A stretch of 64,000 nucleotides of DNA, taken from Thermoanaerobaculia bacterium. Its GTDB lineage: Bacteria; Acidobacteriota; Thermoanaerobaculia; Multivoradales; JAHEKO01. The notes under the pieces were generated by a model. The model ran no database searches, was not told the origin of the DNA, and saw only the letters and a program-made list of their open reading frames with translations. Below, piece after piece: positions 57,068 to 64,000 of this stretch; position 1 is the first letter of the stretch, and every line of letters starts with the position of its first letter. The stretch covers positions 186,269-250,268 of the forward strand of contig CAMYOG010000002.1 in assembly GCA_947259925.1 (NCBI GenBank). Reading direction: 5' to 3'. Both the position numbers and the translations under genes were made by a program.

Positions 57068-57742
57068 ACGCCCCGCCCGAGCGGTGCGCGCCACTCGTCG
57101 GGCCTGCCGGATCGGCTCGGGAGTGCGAGCTCGACCGGCGGTCGCCCGGAGCGCGACGTCGACGGCTACCGCGGGATCGGTGCGCCAGGCGGCGTGGATC
57201 GCCAGCGGCCGGATCCCTGTCCGAGTACACAGCCAGTAGCCGACGATCTCACCGGCGAGCGTCAGGGGCGAGCGTTCGCCACGCTCGAGTCTGGGCCAAT
57301 CACCCTCGGCGATCAGGGGCCGGTTGGTCACCCCCACCGTCGGCATCTCGAGCACCGCTCCCAGGTGGACGGCCAGACCGGCTCGTCTCGGGTGGTCGCG
57401 GCCGGTGGCGTTCACCAGCAAGACCGCGGGACACTCGGGCAGGCGGCGCAGAGCCGCCTCCAGCGTGGGTCCCTCTCTCAGGGCCAGCAGACCCACGCGA
57501 TACCGATCTCCGGTCTTGCCGGTGACCGCGGCGCGGACCGTGCCGGCCGAGGACGAGATCATCGCCGCGCCGGCCCAGCAGCGGTCTCCCGGATCTCCGG
57601 CGCCTGGCTGCGGACGAGGCGAGCAGAAGAAGCAGCCGCCTACCGGGTAGGGTCCGTCGGGCAGGGACCACGAAGGAGGGCGTGCGGTGGCAAGACGCTC
57701 CTGCTCCGCGATCAGCTCGTCGGCCGAAGTGGGCCAGCGCAC
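57062..57742 (-). CDS. nfi: endonuclease V-like protein with degraded catalytic site
   Basis: 226 residues. The endonuclease V fold is clear in GLLALREGPTLEAALRRL, HPRRAGLAVHLGAVLEMPTVGV and the C-terminal ATAGRARTPEPIRQA. Two of the three metal-binding acids are gone: the Asp of the usual GxDV motif is Ala (WAGAAMISSS, about residue 60) and the Asp of DGHG is Asn (VNATG, residue 111); only the Glu90 of LREGP remains. It also has a CFFC pair near residue 37. Deoxyinosine cleavage is therefore doubtful and it may be a binding protein or a decaying gene. Its 3' end overlaps the CapA gene by six bases. Confidence 0.85.
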   Translation of the reverse strand: MRWPTSADELIAEQERLATARPPSWSLPDGPYPVGGCFFCSPRPQPGAGDPGDRCWAGAAMISSSAGTVRAAVTGKTGDRYRVGLLALREGPTLEAALRRLPECPAVLLVNATGRDHPRRAGLAVHLGAVLEMPTVGVTNRPLIAEGDWPRLERGERSPLTLAGEIVGYWLCTRTGIRPLAIHAAWRTDPAVAVDVALRATAGRARTPEPIRQARRVARTARAGRL

Positions 57743-57766
57743 CCAGACAGCCTACAGGGTCACGGC

Positions 57767-58108
57767 TCAGTCGTCGTTGCGGATGAGCATCCCGTCCAGG
57801 AAGTCGACGATCGCGAGCAGCTCCTGCTCCGACATCGAGCCGACCACCCGGCGAATCACGTGCGGCATGCCCTGCCGGGCCGCGGCCACTCCCACCCGCG
57901 CCGTGCTGCGCGAGACCCCGCCGACCTCGGCCAGCTCGAGCGGCAGGAGGAAGTAGTACTCGAGCCCGGTCTCGGTCAGCTCCTGGATGGTGGAGATCAG
58001 ATCGCCGACCCCGGCGCGGTCTCCCGGATCCCCGCGCACGGCCTCGATCGTAGCCTCCACCCGCTCGCGCAGCTCGGGCGAGATCTCGAAGGCCAGCCGG
58101 TCTGCCAT
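57767..58108 (-). CDS. small helical protein of unknown function
   Basis: 113 residues (MADRLAFEISPELRERVEAT...). It is probably soluble and all-alpha, with an acidic N-terminal third and DFLDGMLIRND at the end. There is no cysteine or known motif. It lies 24 bases upstream of the endonuclease V-like gene on the same strand, so they may be co-transcribed. The coding character looks real, but no function can be suggested. Confidence 0.6.
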   Translation of the reverse strand: MADRLAFEISPELRERVEATIEAVRGDPGDRAGVGDLISTIQELTETGLEYYFLLPLELAEVGGVSRSTARVGVAAARQGMPHVIRRVVGSMSEQELLAIVDFLDGMLIRNDD

Positions 58109-58142
58109 GCGCGGATTCTAGCTCCCGTCCACTGCGGACTGG

Positions 58143-58158
58143 CGCGACGTTCGTCGCG
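58143..58158. promoter_or_regulatory. 16-bp perfect palindrome between divergent genes
   Basis: CGCGACG TT CGTCGCG forms a perfect dyad, 34 bases from the start of the small unknown gene and 48 bases before the serine hydrolase start. Size and placement fit an operator for a dimeric regulator, but no regulator gene is adjacent. Confidence 0.35.
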
Positions 58159-58206
58159 TTGTCTGATGAGGGTGGCGTTGCGACCAGGAGCAAGGGAGGC
58201 CATGGA

Positions 58207-59343
58207 ATGCAGCAAGCGAAGCGAATGCCCCGCGTAGCGACGGTCGTAGCTCTGGCGTTGTGGGTGACGACGGATTCTGACCCGCTCGTCGCCACCGACC
58301 TGGAGCGCGCGGCCGTTCAGACCGAGCTGACCGCCTACATCGACGACCTGTTCGAGTCCGAGCCGACCTGGGGAGGTGCCCTGGTGGCCAGGGATGGCGA
58401 GGTGTTGTTCCAGAAGAGCTACGGCTGGTCGGACCATTCCCAGGCGAAGCCGAACCAGGCGGGAACTCCCTTCCGGATCCAATCGCTGTCGAAGACCTTC
58501 ACGGCGATGGCCACCCTGATGCTGGCGGAGCGCGGCCAGCTGTCGCTGGACGACCCGGTGGTCGACTACGTACCCGAGCTTCGAGAGGCGGAGGGGGTCA
58601 CCATTCGCCATCTCCTGCAGATGCAGTCGGGCATCCCCGACCTGCTCTCGGCCGCGCTCGCCGCCGGGGCGATCGATCGATTCCACACCCCGGAGGAGCT
58701 TCTCGACTACTTCGTCCGCGAGCCCCTCCTCTTCGAGCCGGGAACGCAGTTCGACTACTCGAACTCCAACTACATCCTGTTGGGCGTGATCATCGAACGG
58801 ATCAGCGGCAAGCCGTACGGCCGGTTCTTGAAGAAGAACATCTTCAAGCCGCTCAGGATGAGGCGCTCGGTCTTCGATCCCTACGATCGCAGGTTCTCCA
58901 ACCGGCGAGCGGTCGGATACGAGGACGTTACCCGCGATCCGCCGACCGAGGCTCGCTACTTCCCGCCGTCGCTCGCCTACGCCGCGGGCGGCGTCATGTC
59001 GACGGCTCGCAATCTTCTGAAGTGGGACCAGGCGCTCTACGGCGAGCGGATTCTCTCGCAGGAGACTCTGGAAGAGGCCTTTACTCCGGGTGTCAGCGTC
59101 TATGGGCTGGGCTGGATCATCGACCGCGTTCGAATCCAGGGCCGGAGGCACAAGATCGTCTGGCACACGGGAGGCGGCCCTGGCTTCCGTAGCGCGCTCG
59201 TCCGGATCATCGACGCTCGGGTGACGGTGGTGCTGCTGTTCAACACGACCGGAGACCAGGATCAGGAGGACCAGGAGCTCTTCGACACCGTCGCCGGGCT
59301 GGCAGCGGATATCGGCGACATCGTGCTGGCCGAATCCGAGTAG
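58207..59343 (+). CDS. serine hydrolase of the beta-lactamase/D-aminopeptidase family
   Basis: 378 residues from ATG 58207, chosen because GGGAGG lies seven bases upstream. A hydrophobic N-terminus (VATVVALALWV) may be a signal. Active-site motifs of the class C-like family: SLSK (in QSLSKTFTAMATLML), YSN (QFDYSNSNY) and HTGG (WHTGGGPGF). HLLQMQSGIPDLL is also typical. It probably acts on peptidoglycan peptides or esters in the periplasm. There is no evidence that it gives antibiotic resistance. Confidence 0.92.
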   Translation: MQQAKRMPRVATVVALALWVTTDSDPLVATDLERAAVQTELTAYIDDLFESEPTWGGALVARDGEVLFQKSYGWSDHSQAKPNQAGTPFRIQSLSKTFTAMATLMLAERGQLSLDDPVVDYVPELREAEGVTIRHLLQMQSGIPDLLSAALAAGAIDRFHTPEELLDYFVREPLLFEPGTQFDYSNSNYILLGVIIERISGKPYGRFLKKNIFKPLRMRRSVFDPYDRRFSNRRAVGYEDVTRDPPTEARYFPPSLAYAAGGVMSTARNLLKWDQALYGERILSQETLEEAFTPGVSVYGLGWIIDRVRIQGRRHKIVWHTGGGPGFRSALVRIIDARVTVVLLFNTTGDQDQEDQELFDTVAGLAADIGDIVLAESE

Positions 59344-59435
59344 CGGCGGTGGGCTGGGAGGAACTCTTCGGCCGACGTTGCCCTGCCGCCGGCGTAGCGA
59401 GCCGCGCCAACCGCCCTTCCGGCCGATGACGCTCG

Positions 59436-60524
<1,089 letters not shown>

Positions 60525-60559
60525 GGCTGGAGAAGAGGCGATCTGTGCCTTTTCGGAAG

Positions 60560-60976
60560 CTAGGTCGTCTCGCGAGTGGCAGTCGCCACGGTCGCCAAGA
60601 CGCGCTCGAGCGCGGCTCCGACCTCGCGACCGACCTCCTCGACCACCGGATCAGCCAGCATATCCATTACCCCGCTCGGGTTCATCGCCCGGACGACGGT
60701 CTCGCCCTCCTCGGTCGAGACCGTCACGTTGCAGGGTAGCAACACGCCGACCTGTGGCGCGGCCTCGAGAGCCCGGTGAGCGGAGGGCGGGTGACAGGCG
60801 CCGAGGATCACGAACGGATCGCGATCGACGCCCAGCTTGTTCTTGAGTGTCTGTTGGATGTCGATCTCGGTCAGGACGCCGAAGCCCTCGGCGGCGAGTG
60901 CTTCCCGACAGCGAGCGACCGCATCCTCGAACGAGATCGGAACCCTGGCCTCGAGTGCGACGGTGGTCTCAGTCAT
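60560..60976 (-). CDS. DUF302 domain protein
   Basis: 138 residues. DUF302 pattern: FEDAVARCREALAAEGFGVLTEID, ILGACHPPSAHRALEA, and GVLLPCNVTVST, with conserved cysteines at about 61 and 82. DUF302 proteins are commonly found next to sulfur-oxidation or metal-stress genes. Here the start is two bases after the persulfide dioxygenase-rhodanese stop, so it belongs to that operon. The biochemical role is unknown. Confidence 0.92.
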   Translation of the reverse strand: MTETTVALEARVPISFEDAVARCREALAAEGFGVLTEIDIQQTLKNKLGVDRDPFVILGACHPPSAHRALEAAPQVGVLLPCNVTVSTEEGETVVRAMNPSGVMDMLADPVVEEVGREVGAALERVLATVATATRETT

Positions 60977-60978
60977 CG

Positions 60979-62418
60979 TTACACCGTCGCGAGTCGGGAT
61001 TCCGACTCGTCCCCACTGAGGACCTTGCTGACCAGGTCGTCGATGTAGATCACCTCGTGGCCGAGCCGCTCGAGCAACGACGACGCGGCCGCGGCCCGGG
61101 CGCCGGTCCGGCAGTAGACCAGCAGGCGCTGGTCCGGTTCGATCTCGTCGGCCCGGGCCAGGAGCCGGGTGTGGGCGATGTTCTGGGCGCCCTCGACGTG
61201 GCCGGCGTCGAACTCCGTCTGTCGCCGGACGTCGAGGAAGAGGTCGGAGTCGCCCCCGAGCGACGTGGCGCGCGCGAAATCGACCACCTCGGTGGTCGCG
61301 AGCGGCCGGGAGCGGCCCACCTCTTCGAGAGCCTCCGGCGTGGTCCAGCCGGCGATGTCGTCGAGTCCGATCCGCACCAGGTCCCGAACCGCATCGTCGA
61401 GCTTGTTCGCCTCGACGATCAGGTAGATCGGCACGTCCACCTCGATATAGGAGCCGGTGATGGTCGGAAAGGTGCGGTCGAGCGGCGCGTAGAGCGACCC
61501 GGGCAGATGGCCGGCCATGAACGCTCCGCGATCGAGTCGGGTATCGACCACCACGACTCCCTGGTGGTCGGCCAGCGCGGCGAGCTCCTCGGTGTCGTTC
61601 CGCGCGGGCCGCGGCAACTCACCGAGGATCTTCGGACCCTCCTTGTTGAGTCGCTTCATGCGCCCGAAATAGAGCGGCGGCTCGGGCTGGCCTTCGAGGA
61701 TCGCCTCGACGAAGGCGTCCTCGCCCCGTCCGGCGGCGGCGATCGCCGCGTTGAAGCGCCGCTCGTAGCCGACGGTGCTGTCGGGCACCGCACCGAGCGC
61801 CTTGCCGCAGGCGCTGCCGGCGCCGTGGCCGGGCCAGACCTGGAGGTAGTCGGGGAGCTCGAGGAATCGCTGCACCGAGCGGTAGAGCGTGCGGGCGGAC
61901 GGCTCCATCTGCCCCGCGACACCCGCCGCCGACTCGAGCAGATCGGGTCGGCCGAGATCGGCCACGAAGACGAAGTCGCCGCTGGCGATCCCCATCGGCT
62001 CGGTGGCGCCGCCGCCCCGATCGGTCACCAAGAAGCTCAGATGCTCGGGCGTGTGGCCCGGCGTGTGGACCGCCTGGAGCTCGATCTTGCCGATCGAGAA
62101 AGTGTCGCCGTCCTCGAGCAGCTGGACGTCGAGATCGGCGTCGCCCGCCCACAAGTACTTCCAGTCGGCGTCGCCCTCGTCCGAAAGGTAGGCCTTGGCG
62201 CCGACGCGGGCAGCCAGCTCGCGGGCTCCGGAGAGGTAGTCGGCGTGGATGTGGGTCTCGGTGACGGCGACGATCTTGAGCTCTTCCTCGGCGGCGATGT
62301 CGATGTATCTGTCCACGTCGCGCATCGGATCGATCACGATCGCTTCACCGGTCTGTTGGCAACCGATCAGGTAGGCGTTCTGCGCCAGTTTGGGCTCGAA
62401 GATTTGTCGAAAGAACAT
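60979..62418 (-). CDS. persulfide dioxygenase-type metallo-beta-lactamase fused to rhodanese domains
   Basis: 479 residues. The N-terminal MBL domain (1-250) has THIHADYLSGARELA, HTPGHTPEHLSFL, SGDFVFVADLGRPDL and WPGHGAGSACGKAL, the pattern of ETHE1-like persulfide dioxygenases. Two rhodanese domains follow: an inactive one (about 270-360, no cysteine in the loop) and an active one with LLVYCRTGARAA (about 375-465). It would oxidise glutathione or other persulfides to sulfite and move sulfane sulfur. It is in an operon with two YeeE/YedE half-permeases upstream, giving uptake plus oxidation. The sulfite product could feed the Soe-like enzyme. Confidence 0.93.
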   Translation of the reverse strand: MFFRQIFEPKLAQNAYLIGCQQTGEAIVIDPMRDVDRYIDIAAEEELKIVAVTETHIHADYLSGARELAARVGAKAYLSDEGDADWKYLWAGDADLDVQLLEDGDTFSIGKIELQAVHTPGHTPEHLSFLVTDRGGGATEPMGIASGDFVFVADLGRPDLLESAAGVAGQMEPSARTLYRSVQRFLELPDYLQVWPGHGAGSACGKALGAVPDSTVGYERRFNAAIAAAGRGEDAFVEAILEGQPEPPLYFGRMKRLNKEGPKILGELPRPARNDTEELAALADHQGVVVVDTRLDRGAFMAGHLPGSLYAPLDRTFPTITGSYIEVDVPIYLIVEANKLDDAVRDLVRIGLDDIAGWTTPEALEEVGRSRPLATTEVVDFARATSLGGDSDLFLDVRRQTEFDAGHVEGAQNIAHTRLLARADEIEPDQRLLVYCRTGARAAAASSLLERLGHEVIYIDDLVSKVLSGDESESRLATV

Positions 62419-62442
62419 GGAGGCTCTCCTATTGACGACGAG

Positions 62443-62925
62443 CTAGTGGGGTAGCAGGTGGCGAACGTGGCCGTAGACCCAGGTGCCCACGAGCGCGCTC
62501 GCGAGCACCACGAGCATGACCGTCAGTCCATTGCCGACCAGGGCGAAGATCGGTCCGGGGCAGGCTCCCGTCAGGCCCCAGCCGAGGCCGAACAGGGTCC
62601 CGCCGACGGCGACGCGGAAGCCCCGCCCAAGGTCCTTCGGGGGGATCCGCACGATCGTACCGTGGAGCGTGCGGAGCCGGGTCCTGCGAATGATGAGCAG
62701 GGAGATCGCCCCGACCACGACGGCCGAGCCGATCACGCCGTACATGTGGAAGCTCTGAAAACGGAACATCTCCTGAATGCGAAACCAGGAGATCACCTGC
62801 GTCTTGGTGATGATCACGCCGAAGGCGGCGCCCAGGGCCAGATGGGCGAGCCAGCTCAGCTCGCGCTCGGCCGCGGCGGGATCCGTCAGCGGGCGCGCAG
62901 TCGTCTCGGTGGCGGTAGAGCTCAT
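62443..62925 (-). CDS. YeeE/YedE family half-permease (PmpB-like)
   Basis: 160 residues, with four hydrophobic helices and the signature GLTGACPGPIFALVGNG near the C-terminal end (conserved cysteine). It is one half of a YeeE/YedE sulfur transporter whose other half is encoded upstream. The first 35 residues are polar. It is probably an inner-membrane carrier for thiosulfate or a related sulfur compound. Confidence 0.92.
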   Translation of the reverse strand: MSSTATETTARPLTDPAAAERELSWLAHLALGAAFGVIITKTQVISWFRIQEMFRFQSFHMYGVIGSAVVVGAISLLIIRRTRLRTLHGTIVRIPPKDLGRGFRVAVGGTLFGLGWGLTGACPGPIFALVGNGLTVMLVVLASALVGTWVYGHVRHLLPH

Positions 62926-62933
62926 GATTCTTC

Positions 62934-63494
62934 TCAGAAGATCAGCGGCAGCAGGAAGTGCGTGGCCACCAGCCCGCCGGCGAAGAAGCCGACGACCGCG
63001 ATCAGCGACGGTAGCTGGGTGTCCGAGAGGCCGAAGATCGCATGCCCAGAGGTGCAGCCACCGGCGTAGCGAGCGCCGAAGCCGACCAGGAAGCCGCCGC
63101 CGACCATCAGGATCAGACCGATCGGGCTGGCGAGGCTCGACCAGCTGAACACCTCGACCGGAGCCAGGCCGTTGAAATCGGTCAGGCCGAGGCCCGCCAG
63201 GTCGGTCCGGGTGGCCTCGGAGATGGCGATCGGCTCCGGATCGGCCAGCAGCGTGGCGGCGACAAAGCCGCCGAGCAGCGTGCCCAGCGCGAGCGCCAGG
63301 TTCCACTTGCCGGTCTTCTTCCAATCGTAGGCGAAGTAGCTGCTGCGGCCGGGGACCAGGGCGGCGCAGACGTGCTGGAAGCTGGAGGAGATTCCGAAGG
63401 TCCGGTTGTCGAGCAGCAGCAGCGCCGGCACCATCAACCCAATCAGCGGACCGCCGACGTACCACGGCCAGGGATTCGACAAGAGCTCTACCAC
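62934..63494 (-). CDS. YeeE/YedE family half-permease (PmpA-like)
   Basis: 186 residues with about five helices and the signature GFGARYAGGCTSGHAIFGLS (conserved cysteine). It is the first gene of the operon; its stop is eight bases before the second half-permease. Full-length YeeE/YedE transporters contain both halves in one chain; here they are split, as in the PmpA/PmpB type. The substrate is not certain, but the persulfide dioxygenase gene in the same operon supports a sulfur compound. Confidence 0.92.
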   Translation of the reverse strand: MVELLSNPWPWYVGGPLIGLMVPALLLLDNRTFGISSSFQHVCAALVPGRSSYFAYDWKKTGKWNLALALGTLLGGFVAATLLADPEPIAISEATRTDLAGLGLTDFNGLAPVEVFSWSSLASPIGLILMVGGGFLVGFGARYAGGCTSGHAIFGLSDTQLPSLIAVVGFFAGGLVATHFLLPLIF

Positions 63495-63615
63495 GGGCTC
63501 GCCTCCTTGCTACATCGTTGCCGGTCGAGGGGCACCTTCGAGTGCCTACTCTACAAAATGCCAGGGCGACCCGACTCGGGGTCGAGGCGCACCGGGGCCA
63601 TCACCGCTCGGTCGA

Positions 63616-64000
63616 CTACGTCGACTGGCTCGGTGCAGCCTCGGTCAGCGGCGGCCGACGCAGATGGAAGTCGGTGGCTCTCTGATAGGCGTCGGCCACC
63701 GCCAGGAGATCGCTCTCGCCCCAGAGGCGCCCGGTGAAGGTGATGCTGGTCGGCGTTCCGTCCTCGGAGCGGAAGCCGTTGGGCAGGACGATCTGCGGAT
63801 GACCGGTCAGGTTGGTGAGCAGCAGGTTCGAGCCGCCGAAGCTCGGACTGACGTAGAGGTCGATCTCGCCCATCAGCCCGGCCATGTCGCGCTGGACCAG
63901 GGTGCGGATCCGGTTGGCGCGGATGTACTCGACCGCCGGCACCATCTGGCCGACCCGGAAGAAGTTCGGCCAGGCGAGCTCCTCCTGGCGGAGGAGCTGG
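63616..64000 (-). CDS. amidase signature family protein, 3' part only
   Basis: Only the C-terminal ~127 residues are in the window; the frame is open to the edge. Amidase C-terminal blocks: DLYVSPSFGG, LTNLTGHPQIVLPNGF, PTSITFTGRLWGESDLLAVADAYQRATDFH. The catalytic Ser-Ser-Lys core lies outside. The substrate cannot be told; Glu-tRNA amidotransferase subunit A is one member of the family, but this end looks more like a general secreted or cytosolic amidase. Confidence 0.85.
   Translation of the reverse strand, partial: QLLRQEELAWPNFFRVGQMVPAVEYIRANRIRTLVQRDMAGLMGEIDLYVSPSFGGSNLLLTNLTGHPQIVLPNGFRSEDGTPTSITFTGRLWGESDLLAVADAYQRATDFHLRRPPLTEAAPSQST

Overview
The window is GC-rich chromosomal DNA with tightly packed genes, many ATGA/GTGA start-stop overlaps and GTG starts. 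No rRNA, tRNA, CRISPR array, insertion sequence or phage gene was seen. A VWFA-related protein of the type named after Acidobacteria (44.3-46.5 kb), multiheme cytochromes, c-/b-type cytochrome fusions and sulfatase-like lipoproteins ending in LRALGY point to a Gram-negative, anaerobic or facultative bacterium, most likely an Acidobacteriota member. This assignment is an inference, because there is no marker gene to confirm it.

Layout. 1-1.6 kb: start of a hydrazine-synthase-alpha-like propeller protein, cut by the window edge. 1.8-6.4 kb: pyruvate:ferredoxin oxidoreductase (nifJ) with its usual dihydroorotate-dehydrogenase-like partner. 6.5-10.3 kb: membrane proteins and a TonB-dependent receptor joined in frame to a multi-TM domain. 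10.3-12.9 kb: ECF sigma, anti-sigma and subtilase operon. 13.0-23.5 kb: an electron-transfer island with a TorF-type porin, an MtrB-like barrel with an MtrA/DmsE-type decaheme cytochrome, a small monoheme cytochrome, two convergent quinone-linked multiheme c / b-type fusions (11 and 21 c-hemes), and an ImcH/NapC-like inner-membrane cytochrome. 23.6-25.6 kb: tryptophanase and an unknown partner. 25.7-30.8 kb: a group 3b [NiFe] (sulf)hydrogenase operon with an embedded cyclic-nucleotide-binding protein and a maturation protease. 31.3-39.9 kb: glutamate dehydrogenase, two CBS proteins, malic enzyme, a c-type cytochrome, a stress protein, a Cys/Met PLP enzyme and a nitrilase. 40-49.8 kb: three sulfatase-like lipoproteins, the VWA protein, a DUF1684 protein and a TorD-like chaperone. 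49.8-55.1 kb: a SoeA-like molybdoenzyme with a fused Fe-S/NrfD partner, divergent from tusA-dsrE2. 55.1-60.5 kb: miscellaneous genes, including a catalytically degraded endonuclease V. 60.5-63.5 kb: a sulfur operon with split YeeE/YedE permeases, a persulfide dioxygenase-rhodanese fusion and a DUF302 protein. 63.6 kb to the end: 3' end of an amidase gene.

How it fits together (inference): tryptophanase, glutamate dehydrogenase and malic enzyme yield pyruvate, ammonia and reduced cofactors. PFOR oxidises pyruvate to acetyl-CoA and reduced ferredoxin. Electrons can leave as H2 through the cytoplasmic hydrogenase, or through the quinone pool, the CbcL-/ImcH-like quinol dehydrogenases, periplasmic hemes and the MtrA/MtrB-like conduit to an extracellular acceptor. 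The Soe-like enzyme, TusA, DsrE2, rhodanese and YeeE genes add sulfite/persulfide handling. The cluster most deserving a second look is the 13-23.5 kb electron-transfer island, especially the 21-heme c/b fusion built from a duplicated heme module.
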